Of a stretch of 64,000 bases of DNA, positions 42,859 through 52,423 are shown one piece after another (positions within the stretch are counted from its first letter, which is position 1; every line of letters begins with the position of its first letter). The notes beneath the pieces are model-generated. The model was not told where the DNA came from. It was given only the letters and a program-made list of their open reading frames with translations, and ran no database searches. The DNA comes from Alphaproteobacteria bacterium (GTDB lineage: Bacteria > Pseudomonadota > Alphaproteobacteria > UBA8366 > GCA-2717185). Position numbers and translations under genes: made by a program. The stretch covers positions 310,001-374,000 of the forward strand of contig WLWY01000006.1 in assembly GCA_012103325.1 (NCBI GenBank). The letters run 5' to 3'.

Positions 42859-43878
42859 ATGGGCACGCACGACGATTGGCTGGCATTGACCGTTGAAGAG
42901 ACCCTGGAACCGGACCTGCCGATTTGCGACCCGCACCATCATCTCTGGGAGTTCAAGACCGAACACACCCAGCCACGCTATCTGCTGGATGAGATCCTCG
43001 AAGATCTCAACAGCGGCCACAACATCGTCTCCACCGTCTTCATCGAATGCGGCGCCATGTTCAAGACGGACGGGCCGGAAGCCATGCGGCCCCTCGGCGA
43101 GACCGAATTCGTCCGCGGGATCGCGGCAATGAGCGCCTCCGGCCTGTATAGCGATTGCCGAGTTGCCAAGGGGATCATTGGCACGACGGACCTGAAGATC
43201 GGCGATGCCGCCGCCGATGTGCTGGACGCACAAATCGAAGCCGGCGGCGGACGCTTCAAAGGTATTCGCCTCGGCATGGCCTGGAACGAACACGACGCCA
43301 TCGGCAATCACCGTACCAATCCGCCGGGCGATCTGGTGCTTCGTGACGAATTTCGCGCCGGCTTCAAGCATTTAGGGCCGCGGAACCTCAGCTACGAGGC
43401 CTGGTGCTATCACCCGCAAATTCCGGACGTCACAAGCCTCGCGCGCGCGTTCCCGGACACGACAATCATTCTTGACCATTTTGGCGGACCAATCGGCATC
43501 GGGCCCTATGCCGGCAAGTCCGATGAGGTCTTTGCCGAATGGCGCAAATCTATTGACGAACTGTCAACTTGTCAAAATGTCATGGCCAAGCTCGGCGGCA
43601 TCAATATGGAGGTGAACGGCTTCGCCTGGCACGAGAAACCAAAACCGCCAACGAGCCAGGAGCTGCTCGACGCCACGCGGCATTATTACGAATACACGAT
43701 CGAGAAATTCGGCGCCGACCGCTGCATGTTCGAATCGAACTTCCCGGTCGACAAGCTGAGTTGCAGCTACAACGTGCTCTATAACTCCTTCAAGCGGCTA
43801 TCCGCAGATTACTCGGCCGACGAAAAGGCCAAGCTGTATCACGACACTGCCACGCGGGTTTACAAACTCAACAGCTAG
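42859..43878 (+). CDS. Amidohydrolase family TIM-barrel metal-dependent hydrolase
   Basis: A 339-residue amidohydrolase-2 family protein. The metal-binding PICDPHHHLWEF is at about 23-34; IILDHFGGP carries another His and FESNFPVDK the C-terminal Asp-loop position, where Asn-Phe-Pro replaces the more usual Asp. Members include lactonases and dicarboxylate hydrolases; substrate cannot be predicted. The gene is divergent from fdrA and converges with the VOC protein gene. Confidence 0.87.
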   Translation: MGTHDDWLALTVEETLEPDLPICDPHHHLWEFKTEHTQPRYLLDEILEDLNSGHNIVSTVFIECGAMFKTDGPEAMRPLGETEFVRGIAAMSASGLYSDCRVAKGIIGTTDLKIGDAAADVLDAQIEAGGGRFKGIRLGMAWNEHDAIGNHRTNPPGDLVLRDEFRAGFKHLGPRNLSYEAWCYHPQIPDVTSLARAFPDTTIILDHFGGPIGIGPYAGKSDEVFAEWRKSIDELSTCQNVMAKLGGINMEVNGFAWHEKPKPPTSQELLDATRHYYEYTIEKFGADRCMFESNFPVDKLSCSYNVLYNSFKRLSADYSADEKAKLYHDTATRVYKLNS

Positions 43879-43884
43879 AGTTCG

Positions 43885-44295
43885 TTACGCCGCGGTAAAG
43901 CGCTGCCCCGAAATCGCGGGATGATAGATTGGCTGAATGACATTACCGGCCGGATCCTTGACGTGGAAGCTGCGCGCACCGTCGGCGTGGTCGCTTGGCT
44001 GATCCAGCACATCGACATCCTTGGACTTGAAGTAGTCGAACCAGTCCTGCAACTCTTCCTTCGTCCGGACGATGAAGCCGTAGTGATCGAAGCAGCCCTT
44101 GCCGTCCGTCGGCTTTTTTGCGCGCGCCAGGGACAAATTGTCGTTGCCGCAGGTCAAGTAGACCAGATTCTCGTTGGCCCGGTTCAGGATCTCCATACCC
44201 ATAATCTCGGTATAGAACTTTTCGCATTCCTCCAGGTTCGGCACGGCAAAGGCGACATGGCGAATGCCGCTGAATGGCGTCGGACGGTCGGTCAT
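43885..44295 (-). CDS. VOC family protein (glyoxalase/dioxygenase fold)
   Basis: The start at ATG 44295 follows GGAGCC and gives 136 residues. The N-terminal IRHVAFAVPNLEECEKFYTE and C-terminal HVKDPAGNVIQPI are the two halves of the vicinal-oxygen-chelate fold, with candidate metal ligands His (about 13) and Glu/Asp. The fold covers glyoxalases, extradiol dioxygenases and resistance proteins, so the reaction is uncertain. It lies opposite to the amidase gene. Confidence 0.86.
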   Translation of the reverse strand: MTDRPTPFSGIRHVAFAVPNLEECEKFYTEIMGMEILNRANENLVYLTCGNDNLSLARAKKPTDGKGCFDHYGFIVRTKEELQDWFDYFKSKDVDVLDQPSDHADGARSFHVKDPAGNVIQPIYHPAISGQRFTAA

Positions 44296-44422
44296 CGGTC
44301 GGCTCCGGTTCGTTTCGGTTCCGTCTACTCTATGAAAAACCCGCGCCACATTGAAGCCCAGTGAATTAGGTGCCAAGATCGACGTCAGGAACAGGCCTGC
44401 GAAACCGGAAGGAGATCAAGCC

Positions 44423-45826
44423 ATGACCGCGCCAGACCGCTACGATCCGAGGGAATTCAAGGCGCTCACCTTTCATGATGCTGTACCCACTTTCCGCGAC
44501 GGCACGGATACGCCACGCTCCTATCTGGAGCGCTGTCTGGAAACCATCGCCGAACGCGAACCGGTGGTGAAGGCCTATGTTTCCCTAGACGAAGATGACG
44601 CTCGCGCTGCCGCCGATGCCAGTTCAGCGCGTTACAAGGACGGTAAGGCGCTTTCCGCCATCGACGGGCTACCGATCAGCATCAAAGATCTGCTTGAGAC
44701 CAAGGACATGCCGACGCAGATGGGCTGCGAGGCTTATACCGGGAACTTCCCAAAGAACGACAACGCGGCGGTTTGGGCGCTGCGCGAAGCAGGCGCGGTG
44801 GTATTCGGCAAAACAGTCACGGCGGAACTTGGTGGGTCACATCCGGGACCAACGACAAACCCGTTCGATCCGACCCGCACGCCCGGCGGCTCGTCTTCCG
44901 GCTCCGCCGCCGCAGTGGCATCACGCATGGTACCCGCGGCGATTGGCACCCAAGTCGGCGGCTCGATCATCCGCCCCGCCGCGTATTGCGGCAATGTCGC
45001 GCTGAAGCCGACGCAAGGCGGCATTAATCGCGGCGAACGGCAAGCCACGAGTATGAGTACCCATGGGCCCCATGCCGGCTGTATCGAGGATATGTGGCAG
45101 GTCGCGATTGAGATTGCCAGCCGCGCCGGCGGCGACCGTGGCGCGCTCGGCCTGTTCGGCCCGGCGACACCGCCCGCCGCCGCGAAGCCCGAACGGCTGA
45201 TCGTTCTGGAAACCGCGGGATGGGCGATCCTCGACGACGACAGCAAGGTGGCCTTTGAAGGTCTGCTGGAAAACCTGCAGCAGTCCGGCGTCACATTGCT
45301 GCGGCGCAGTGACCATCCGCTGGTGGAGAAACTGGAGCAGGCTGTTGTCGACGCGCCCAGCATCACGGGCAACATCACCCCATGGGAGAACCGCTGGGCG
45401 CAGCGCAACCTCGTCAATCAGAAGGGCGAGTTCGTCAGCGATCGCTTGAAGGCGACCCTGGCCAAGGCGGAAGCGATGAGCCCGGACGATTACCGCGCCG
45501 CGATGCTGGCGCGCGATGCAGCACAGCGCTGCCATGCTGCCGTCGGTAATTTGGCCGATGCGATGATCACACTCTCCTGCCCGGGTCCGGCACCACTGTG
45601 GCCGGGCGACACCCAGGGACAACCACTCGCGCCGCGCCCGACCGGCGACGCCATTTTCAACACCCCGAGCTCGATGCTGTTCGCGCCGTGTGTGACGATG
45701 CCGCTCATGAGCGTCGGTGGCATGCCAGTGGGCGCGCAGGTCATGGGACAACAACATCAGGACGCCCGCATGACCGCAATCGCGCGCTGGATCCTCGACA
45801 ATGTCTCGCCTGTCGTCGTGGGATAA
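44423..45826 (+). CDS. Amidase (amidase signature family)
   Basis: Start ATG 44423 follows GAAGGAG and gives 467 residues. The amidase-signature triad is visible: Lys88 in ISIKDLLETKD, Ser157 in TPGGSSSGSAAA and the nucleophile Ser181 in QVGGSIIRPA. The second of these motifs departs from the usual TGGSIR in having Val-Gly-Gly-Ser-Ile-Ile. Family enzymes hydrolyse small amides, such as malonamide or N-carbamoyl compounds. No GatC partner is present, so it is not a GatCAB subunit. It is divergent from the VOC gene. Confidence 0.9.
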   Translation: MTAPDRYDPREFKALTFHDAVPTFRDGTDTPRSYLERCLETIAEREPVVKAYVSLDEDDARAAADASSARYKDGKALSAIDGLPISIKDLLETKDMPTQMGCEAYTGNFPKNDNAAVWALREAGAVVFGKTVTAELGGSHPGPTTNPFDPTRTPGGSSSGSAAAVASRMVPAAIGTQVGGSIIRPAAYCGNVALKPTQGGINRGERQATSMSTHGPHAGCIEDMWQVAIEIASRAGGDRGALGLFGPATPPAAAKPERLIVLETAGWAILDDDSKVAFEGLLENLQQSGVTLLRRSDHPLVEKLEQAVVDAPSITGNITPWENRWAQRNLVNQKGEFVSDRLKATLAKAEAMSPDDYRAAMLARDAAQRCHAAVGNLADAMITLSCPGPAPLWPGDTQGQPLAPRPTGDAIFNTPSSMLFAPCVTMPLMSVGGMPVGAQVMGQQHQDARMTAIARWILDNVSPVVVG

Positions 45827-45838
45827 CGACCGGGAAGA

Positions 45839-46888
45839 TCAGTCAGCGGCGGGAAAGCCCATGATGCGTTCGAAGCGTTCGCGGTAGGCCGGCCACGCTT
45901 CAGTATTGACCAACCGCGGTGGCTTGCCACCCGAGAAGATCGTCCGCCATTGCTCGCCTGCTGCGGTCATCCCCTTCAGTGCGCTTTCCGGCGTGATCGC
46001 CGCGATGTGCGGCGAGGCAAGCACGTTGTCGAATTCCAAGAGCGGATGCCCCAGTGGCGGCGGCTCTTCTATCCAGACGTCCAGCCCTGCCCCCGCCAGT
46101 TCGTTCGCAGTTAGCGCTTTCGCCAGCGCATCCTCGTCATGAATGCCGCCGCGCCCGATCGTCACGAAATAGGCGGTCGGTTTCATGCGGGCGAAGGCCT
46201 CGGTTGAGAACATGCCGCGCGTTTCGTCGTTCAGGCCGCAAGCCACAAGCACGAAATCAGACTGCGCGAGCAATTCGTCGAACGAAACCAGCCGCGCCCC
46301 GCGCCGCGCGCCTTCCTCGGCGGAAATGCGCGGGTGATAGGCGATCGCCTCCATCCCAAAGGCCAGTTTGCACATCTCCGCCACCCGCGCACCGATCTGT
46401 CCAAGACCGACGATGCCCAACGTCTTGCCGAAAATGTCGTTGTTCATGTAATCGCGGCGCACCCAGTTGCGGTCCCGCCGGAGCGCCTGGTTCACCTGTG
46501 CGATCTTCTTGGTCAGACACAGCATCATGCCGACCGCGTGTTCCGCAACGGCTTCGGCGTTCATTCCCGCCTGATTGACGGCCAGCACGCCCGCTTTCGT
46601 ACAATCGTCGACATGAATCGTGTCATAACCGGCACCGCCCGTCGAAATGGCCAGCAAATTCGGGCAGCGCGCGATGAATTCCGCATGACCGCGAAACTCA
46701 TCCCGCACATCGCGCCAGTTGCCGCGGATCTGATACCCATGCGTTTTCTGCAGAGTTTTTTCGATCTCGCCCACCGGCATGGCTTGGTCAAGCCGGGTTA
46801 GAACAATGTCGCCGTCTTGCGTGAGGGTTTGTTCGAACGCTTCGGGGTTGGTCAGGAAATCAAAATAAAAAACGTGCTTTTCCGGCAT
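45839..46888 (-). CDS. D-isomer 2-hydroxyacid dehydrogenase
   Basis: A 349-residue NAD-dependent dehydrogenase with GIVGLGQIGARVAE near 165, the NAD loop and the catalytic Arg (LNDETRG), Glu (DVWIEEPPP) and His (SPHIAAIT). Phosphoglycerate, glycerate or related 2-hydroxyacids are possible substrates; the lack of a C-terminal ACT domain argues against SerA. It is divergent from the universal stress gene. Confidence 0.9.
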   Translation of the reverse strand: MPEKHVFYFDFLTNPEAFEQTLTQDGDIVLTRLDQAMPVGEIEKTLQKTHGYQIRGNWRDVRDEFRGHAEFIARCPNLLAISTGGAGYDTIHVDDCTKAGVLAVNQAGMNAEAVAEHAVGMMLCLTKKIAQVNQALRRDRNWVRRDYMNNDIFGKTLGIVGLGQIGARVAEMCKLAFGMEAIAYHPRISAEEGARRGARLVSFDELLAQSDFVLVACGLNDETRGMFSTEAFARMKPTAYFVTIGRGGIHDEDALAKALTANELAGAGLDVWIEEPPPLGHPLLEFDNVLASPHIAAITPESALKGMTAAGEQWRTIFSGGKPPRLVNTEAWPAYRERFERIMGFPAAD

Positions 46889-47017
46889 CTTGCTTGGCTT
46901 CCTATGAGTTAGCTCGGCAGAATTGTTAGATCAAATTGATCCATGTCGTTGGTGACGATGCCTCTCTCGGCCATATTAGGGGCAAGTTTCGATTTCGCGG
47001 AAGAATGAGAGAGTACG

Positions 47018-47839
47018 ATGGCCCTGAAAAACATTCTCGTACATGTGACGGAAACAAGGCAATCCGAACTTCGATTGGAGACCGCCGTCGCACTTTGCGT
47101 TGCGCATGACGCCCATCTTACCGGGCTCATCGTTCGGGCGATGCCCGTTTTGCCCGCCTACAGCGTCGGCCCGATACCGGACATGGTTCTCGAGCCCTTC
47201 GAAGCGCAACAGGATGCGGCGATCGCGAAAGCCCGCGAAACTTTCGACACCGTGGTAAAACATGCGGGATGGACAGATCGCAGCAGTTGCCTGCAGACCG
47301 AGGGCAACGCAACCGATATCGTCGGCATCCACGCGCGCTACGCCGACCTGACGGTGACGGGCCAGGACATGCCCGACGAGGATCAATGGGAAATCAGCAC
47401 GGTCGATCTTATCTTACGGTCTGGCCGTCCGGTTTTAGTCACGCCGCATGGCACCGAAAACAAACCCATCGGCAAGCGAATCGTCATCGCCTGGAACGCA
47501 AGCCGCGAAGCCGCCCGTGCCGTCGCCGATGCGGTACCGTTGCTTGAAACTGCCGACTCGGTTGAAATATTGACGGTCGCACCGCAATCCCGCGGGGAAG
47601 TGCCGGGTGTGAATATCGCAAAACACCTCGCGCATCATGGCATTGCCGCTGAAGTTAAGCGGTTGGGCGTCTCCGAAACCGATGCTGGCGAAGCGCTCTT
47701 AAACTACATCGAAAATAACAACGCGGATTTGCTCGTGATGGGCGCCTATGGGCATTCTCGTCTTCGCGAGTTCGTGTTCGGCGGCACGACACGGCATGTA
47801 TTGCGAACGATGACGATCCCCGTGCTGATGTCCCACTAA
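47018..47839 (+). CDS. Universal stress protein with two Usp domains
   Basis: The 273-residue protein is a tandem Usp. The second domain has the ATP-binding pattern G-x2-G-x9-G in VMGAYGHSRLREFVFGG; the first domain lacks it. Such proteins help survival under starvation or redox stress in the cytoplasm. It is monocistronic, with the convergent DUF1028 gene ending 2 bases away. Confidence 0.9.
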   Translation: MALKNILVHVTETRQSELRLETAVALCVAHDAHLTGLIVRAMPVLPAYSVGPIPDMVLEPFEAQQDAAIAKARETFDTVVKHAGWTDRSSCLQTEGNATDIVGIHARYADLTVTGQDMPDEDQWEISTVDLILRSGRPVLVTPHGTENKPIGKRIVIAWNASREAARAVADAVPLLETADSVEILTVAPQSRGEVPGVNIAKHLAHHGIAAEVKRLGVSETDAGEALLNYIENNNADLLVMGAYGHSRLREFVFGGTTRHVLRTMTIPVLMSH

Positions 47840-47841
47840 GT

Positions 47842-48585
47842 CTATTCGATACCCCGTTCCTTTTTCCAATCGACGACACGGCCGATTTCTGGATTATCAG
47901 GCCGCTCGCGGTAATAGGGCACCAGCGGATGCAGCTTGTCGAACAGCCGCCATAGTTCCTGCATCGGCGCATCGTGGTCGTCCACGCGCAGATTGACGAT
48001 AGTGTAGCCTTCGTTCTCGTGGACTAAGATCGCAGCGGCACGCTGCCCGTCCGGTTGACCGCCGGCATCGGTGCCGGCACTGATCGCGTTCATGAGACGC
48101 GTCTCAATGTCTTCCGCCTCGAACTCTTCCATCGCACGCCCCATGGCGCCGACGACATCCTCACTGACAACCGCATTGCCCATAACAACCCAGCCATCAC
48201 CGGCGATGTGGCCGGCCCAGCCATTGTTACGAGCACCGGTCCGCACGGCTGTGCGGCCATACCGATCGACGATACCCAGCTGCCGCCATTCGATGTGAGG
48301 GTCGCTGGATTCGAGTTCCGTCATCACCCGCTGCGCCGGATAGCCCAGCTCAAGCAGGCGGATCGCCAGGGGACCCAAGCGGGGATCGGTATAGGCTTGC
48401 GTCCCCACCGCGCCGACATTCGCCATCACCGAAGGAACACGCCCACCGGTGCCGATTTCACCAGTCGTGACCGAGACACCGAGACGTCCCGTACGGGGGC
48501 AGCGCCCAATGGCCGTGAAGGTATGGGTTTCCGTGCCGCGTTCGAAGGTAATGTCCTTGAGGATATCCATCGGCTGCATCTCCAT
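47842..48585 (-). CDS. DUF1028 family protein
   Basis: A protein of up to 247 residues. The DUF1028 motifs are clear: THTFTAIGRCPRTGRLGVSV, GAVGTQAYTDPRLG, ELGYPAQRVM and QLGIVDRYGR. An in-frame ATG at 48570 with GGAG upstream may be the real start (242 residues). DUF1028 proteins are Ntn-hydrolase-like and often sit beside peptidase or amidase genes, but no reaction is established. It follows the ketopantoate-reductase-like gene by 15 bases. Confidence 0.87.
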   Translation of the reverse strand: MEMQPMDILKDITFERGTETHTFTAIGRCPRTGRLGVSVTTGEIGTGGRVPSVMANVGAVGTQAYTDPRLGPLAIRLLELGYPAQRVMTELESSDPHIEWRQLGIVDRYGRTAVRTGARNNGWAGHIAGDGWVVMGNAVVSEDVVGAMGRAMEEFEAEDIETRLMNAISAGTDAGGQPDGQRAAAILVHENEGYTIVNLRVDDHDAPMQELWRLFDKLHPLVPYYRERPDNPEIGRVVDWKKERGIE

Positions 48586-48600
48586 AATTTCCGGTTTCGC

Positions 48601-49608
48601 TCAGCTTGGCAGCGATATCTTTGGCGCGCCGGGCAGTAGTCCGCTCATCTGCGCGCGCAGTCGGACAAGCGCCAACACGGTATCGATCGTCGGGGTTTTA
48701 ACACCTACGAGCTCGGCCAGTTCGGCGGCAGCACCGACAATCGGGTTGATTTCCATTGGCCGGCCCCGTTCGAGGTCTTGCAACATCGACGTCTTGTGGA
48801 AGGCAGCCCCTTTCCGCGTGCCTTCGATGCGGGCATCGATGGACGCATCCGGATCCGAACCCAGCGCCTTGCCGATGGCGATGACCTCGGACATCAACCG
48901 CCGCAGAAGTGCTTCCGAAGCCGGATCTTCGACCAGCGCACCGCTATGCGCCAAGGTCAACGCGCTGGTCGGATTGTACGCCATATTGCCCATCAGTTTG
49001 ATCCAGATATCCTTGCGAATTTCCGGACGCACCAAGGCCTCGATGCCGCACGCGTTGACGACTTCCTGGAATTTCAGGCAACGCTCCGACTCCGAACCGT
49101 CCGGCTCACCGATCAGGTAGCGGAAACTACCGCCGGATTTCACCACGCCGGGCTCGATGACCTCGCTCGCCACATAGGTGATGCAACCGATGGCGCGTTC
49201 CGGTCCAACGCCGGCCCACAACGCGCCATCCGGATCGACCGATTTGACCTGATAATTCTCCCACTGCCCTGGCAGTTTGTAGAAGTACCACCAGGGAATG
49301 CCGTTCATCGCGTTCGCTACGGTGGTATCCGGGCCGAGCAGCGGCCGAATCGCATCGACCATACCCGGCGCCTGATGCGACTTGAGCGAAATAACGACAT
49401 AGTCCTGCGGGCCGAGGGTCGCGGGATCGTCGGTAACATTGGGATGCGTCACGAACTGTCGGTCGCCGGTGATGAGCTTGAGACCGTTCTCGCGCATCGC
49501 CGTCAGGTGCGCCCCGCGTGCGACGAGACTCACATCGACGCCGTTCCGGCTCAAGAGCGCGCCCAAATGGCCGCCGATAGCGCCGGCGCCGACTACAGTG
49601 ATTTTCAT
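48601..49608 (-). CDS. Ketopantoate reductase family protein (1)
   Basis: A 335-residue NADPH-dependent reductase of the ApbA/PanE family. The N-terminal GAGAIGGHLGALLSRNG is the NADPH-binding site; SLKSHQAPG holds the catalytic Lys and the C-terminal helical domain follows. Compared with E. coli PanE it is longer (335 against 303 residues). Two more paralogues lie at 52850 and 53943. No other pantothenate gene is in the window, so a role in a catabolic ketoacid reduction is possible. Confidence 0.88.
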   Translation of the reverse strand: MKITVVGAGAIGGHLGALLSRNGVDVSLVARGAHLTAMRENGLKLITGDRQFVTHPNVTDDPATLGPQDYVVISLKSHQAPGMVDAIRPLLGPDTTVANAMNGIPWWYFYKLPGQWENYQVKSVDPDGALWAGVGPERAIGCITYVASEVIEPGVVKSGGSFRYLIGEPDGSESERCLKFQEVVNACGIEALVRPEIRKDIWIKLMGNMAYNPTSALTLAHSGALVEDPASEALLRRLMSEVIAIGKALGSDPDASIDARIEGTRKGAAFHKTSMLQDLERGRPMEINPIVGAAAELAELVGVKTPTIDTVLALVRLRAQMSGLLPGAPKISLPS

Positions 49609-49690
49609 GAATGTTTCCCTTCGTTCATCTGCCCACGCCTATTAAAGCCTCTCAGGCCGGCTCAGAACAACGGGTTGGCGCAAGCGCCCG

Positions 49691-50506
49691 CTAAACCGTC
49701 TCAACCGTGTCCTTTGCCGCAGACGCGGAAGCGCCGGCGACCTTGCGCAGCGCGTTCATCTCGTTCTGGATGATCCGTTGCAGCATACGACCATCGGTCG
49801 AATGCAGCACGAACCGCGCACCGAGCTTGATCGCCTTGCTCGACGTATCGATGGTCTGCTGATGCACCATGACGGGGATCTTGCGCGCCTCGCACCGCTT
49901 GATGATATCCCCGATCACTCGCAAGTATTTCTTGTTCGAGTAGTCGTCGGGAATACCCAACGAGGTCGACATATCGTTCGGGCCGATGAACACACCATTG
50001 ATACCGCCGACATCGAGAATGGCATCGAGGTTCTTGTAAGCCGGTTCCGACTCGATCCCGATAATGACGAATGATTCCTTACGCCGGTTTTGCAAGTATT
50101 TCTTGGTTGCTGGACTCGGCAGAACGTTGTCTTCCACCGCACGGCGCAGATATTCGCCCTTCAGAGGATGCCATTTCGCGGTCGCGACCACGGCCTGAAC
50201 TTCTTCCACCGTCTCGCAATAGGGCACGAGCACGCCCGCCGTGCCGGCGTCGAGTGCCATCGCGACCCATTCCGACTTCGGGATCGGCACTCGAACGATC
50301 GGCGTTATGTCGGCGCGGCGCAGCATGCCTGCCAGTTGTTGGATCTCGGTCCGGTCTCTAGACCCGTGTTCGGAATCGATAATGGCGTAGTCGAGCGTGC
50401 TGCCAGACAAGACCTGCTCGAACCGGGTCGACGCCATCTGGGACAACATGCAGCCGAAGACATGGCCACCGGATTTTAATGTGCGTCGCAGTTTGGTCGC
50501 GTTCAT
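49691..50506 (-). CDS. HpcH/HpaI aldolase/citrate lyase family protein
   Basis: A 271-residue class II pyruvate aldolase of the HpaI type. Conserved parts are AIIDSEHGSRD, VRVP with the substrate Arg, GIESEPAYKNLDAI with the metal Glu, and GPNDMSTSLGIP with the metal Asp. It should split 4-hydroxy-2-oxo acids into pyruvate and an aldehyde. The next gene in the same direction is a ketopantoate-reductase-like gene 82 bases away; a control region with several inverted repeats lies upstream. Confidence 0.9.
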   Translation of the reverse strand: MNATKLRRTLKSGGHVFGCMLSQMASTRFEQVLSGSTLDYAIIDSEHGSRDRTEIQQLAGMLRRADITPIVRVPIPKSEWVAMALDAGTAGVLVPYCETVEEVQAVVATAKWHPLKGEYLRRAVEDNVLPSPATKKYLQNRRKESFVIIGIESEPAYKNLDAILDVGGINGVFIGPNDMSTSLGIPDDYSNKKYLRVIGDIIKRCEARKIPVMVHQQTIDTSSKAIKLGARFVLHSTDGRMLQRIIQNEMNALRKVAGASASAAKDTVETV

Positions 50507-50535
50507 TAGATTTCTCTCCCTCGTATCCTGATCGG

Positions 50536-50652
50536 GAAATTCAATTTTTTGAATTTCGCGTGAATCAGCACACCAATTATTACTTTCTAGTGTGATTCAG
50601 ATCCTGAACTTCGTCGCATCAAATGCGACAAACTTAAGAATCATCACACTAG
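50536..50652. promoter_or_regulatory. Repeat-rich control region between divergent genes
   Basis: The region contains GAAATTCAA-TTTT-TTGAATTTC (50536-50557) and GTCGCAT-CAA-ATGCGAC (50613-50629), both perfect hairpins or operators. It also holds three copies of a half-site related to CTAGTGTGATTC: 50587-50599, the inverted copy at 50638-50652 and a third inverted form at 50561-50573. The density of symmetric sites suggests one or more repressors acting on the divergent aldolase and isomerase genes. Confidence 0.5.
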
Positions 50653-50722
50653 TTTCAGCCACCGTGATAGCGCCCCAGCGCGGCACATGCAAAAATCAAT
50701 TCGAAACATAAGGAGAAATCCC

Positions 50723-51352
50723 ATGGCCGAGATCGAGTATTTCTATTCTTCCCATTCGGGGTATGCCTATATCGGATCGACCCGGTTCATGAAGATCGTC
50801 CGCGCGGCAGGACAAAGCATCACGCACAGACCGATGGATTTGCGCAAGGTCGTGGCCACAACCGGCCCCGGCCCAACCAACAGTCTGACGCCCCAACGAA
50901 GTGCCTATTTCTCCGGCCGGGAAATCCAGCGCTGGGCGGAAGCGCGCGGTGCAGGAATTCTGCTTGGCAGGCCCGCCCACCATGATAACGGTATCGCTTT
51001 GTCGAATGGCATGCTGATCGCGGGCCTCCAACAGGGCGTCAATATCGATGCTCTCGCGCACGGCATGCTGGAAGGGCATTGGCGCGACGACGCAGATCTC
51101 GACGACCGTGACACACTCATGAGAATGGGCGACGCTGCGGGTGTGGATTCCGCCTCCTTGCTCGACGCCGCGCTATCGCCGGAAATCCAGGCGATCTACG
51201 ACGCGAATACACAGGAGGCGATTGAGCGTTCCGTCTTCGGCTCGCCAACCTATTTCGTCGATGGCGACATGTTCTACGGTCAGGACCATTTAGAGCTAGT
51301 CGAGCGAGCGATCGCAAAGCCGTTCTCCGGGACGTGGCCGCCGGTTGGTTGA
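50723..51352 (+). CDS. 2-hydroxychromene-2-carboxylate isomerase family (DsbA-like, second copy)
   Basis: The start ATG 50723 is preceded by AAGGAG; the protein has 209 residues. It has the DsbA-like fold with EYFYSSHSGYAYIGS at the N-terminus (Ser instead of CxxC) and FGSPTYFVDGDMFYGQD near the cis-Pro loop. The kappa-GST group contains HCCA isomerases and related isomerases or oxidoreductases. It is followed after 28 bases by a lactonase gene, probably in the same transcript. Confidence 0.88.
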   Translation: MAEIEYFYSSHSGYAYIGSTRFMKIVRAAGQSITHRPMDLRKVVATTGPGPTNSLTPQRSAYFSGREIQRWAEARGAGILLGRPAHHDNGIALSNGMLIAGLQQGVNIDALAHGMLEGHWRDDADLDDRDTLMRMGDAAGVDSASLLDAALSPEIQAIYDANTQEAIERSVFGSPTYFVDGDMFYGQDHLELVERAIAKPFSGTWPPVG

Positions 51353-51380
51353 AGCTAGTACTGGTATGTAGGGGGAACGA

Positions 51381-52403
51381 ATGGCGAGCTACCACGTCTA
51401 TATCAGCGTCTCCGGCGACGACCGGATTGCGCGCTTCACGATGAACGCGGAAACCGGCCGGTTAAAGCCGGGTGAAGACATTGCGTTGTCCGGCCGACCC
51501 GCCTACACCGCAGTCGATCCGACGCGCCGCTTCATGTATGTCGCGCGAAAGGGATCACTGAAGATCAGCAGCTTCGCGATCGACCCCGCTACCGGCGACC
51601 TCTCCGAAATTGGTACGATCCCAATCGGCGCCGACCCCGCCTATCTGTCGACAGACAAGACGGGCCGGTTCCTGTTCTCAGCGTCCTATTTCGATGGGAT
51701 CACAGCCGTACACCGCATAGGCGACGACGGCGCGGTCCTTGAAGATCCAATCGAATGGCGCGCGACGGGCATGCGGGCCCATTGCATCGAGTCCGACCCG
51801 TCGAACCGGTTCGTCTTCGTGCCCCATATCCATCGCGAAGACGCGCCGAACACAACCTTTCAGTTCCGGTTCGACGAAACGACGGGGACGCTTACGCCCA
51901 ACATGCCAGACCGATGTGACCCACCAGGGCCGGACGGTCCGCGGCATTTCTGTTTCCATCCAGACAAACCCATCGTCTATGTCTCGAACGAGCAAGGCTG
52001 CAGCGTCGGCGCCTATGCGCTCGACCCGGAGGCCGGGACCCTTTCACACATCCGAACCGTAAGCACGCTGCCGGACGGCTGGTCGGGTGAAAACAAATGC
52101 TCGCAGATCCGCATGACACCGTGCGGTCGGTTCCTCTACGCACCAAATCGGGGCCATGACAGCATTGCAGAATTCGCGGTTAATCCGGATGGAGCCTTGC
52201 GGTGGCTCGGTTACATCCCGGCGGAAAAAATCCCGCGCGTGTTCCAGATCGATCCTGCGGGACGCTTCCTGCTCTCCGCCGGACACGAGTCCGGCCGCCT
52301 TGGGGTTTTCCGCATTGATGGCGAGACAGGGCGATTGGAGCGGCGTTCGACGCACCCGCTCGGTAGCCTGCCGATGTGGATCACGATCCTGCCGATAACG
52401 TAA
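51381..52403 (+). CDS. Lactonase family beta-propeller (6-phosphogluconolactonase-like fold)
   Basis: A 340-residue seven-bladed beta-propeller lactonase (PF10282-type). Repeats of the type PAYTAVDPTRRFMYV, GADPAYLSTDKTGRFLFSAS and GPRHFCFHPDKPIVYVSNE are seen along the chain. There is no signal peptide, so it is cytoplasmic. Relatives include carboxy-cis,cis-muconate cyclase and 6-phosphogluconolactonase. The substrate is open, but a lactone formed in aromatic or sugar-acid catabolism is likely. Confidence 0.9.
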   Translation: MASYHVYISVSGDDRIARFTMNAETGRLKPGEDIALSGRPAYTAVDPTRRFMYVARKGSLKISSFAIDPATGDLSEIGTIPIGADPAYLSTDKTGRFLFSASYFDGITAVHRIGDDGAVLEDPIEWRATGMRAHCIESDPSNRFVFVPHIHREDAPNTTFQFRFDETTGTLTPNMPDRCDPPGPDGPRHFCFHPDKPIVYVSNEQGCSVGAYALDPEAGTLSHIRTVSTLPDGWSGENKCSQIRMTPCGRFLYAPNRGHDSIAEFAVNPDGALRWLGYIPAEKIPRVFQIDPAGRFLLSAGHESGRLGVFRIDGETGRLERRSTHPLGSLPMWITILPIT

Positions 52404-52423
52404 ACAATCGGAACAACACCGTG

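Noticed and set aside
46929-46941. GATCAA-A-TTGATC palindrome between the hydroxyacid dehydrogenase and Usp genes
   Set aside because: Short, and no regulator is adjacent; not enough to call an operator.
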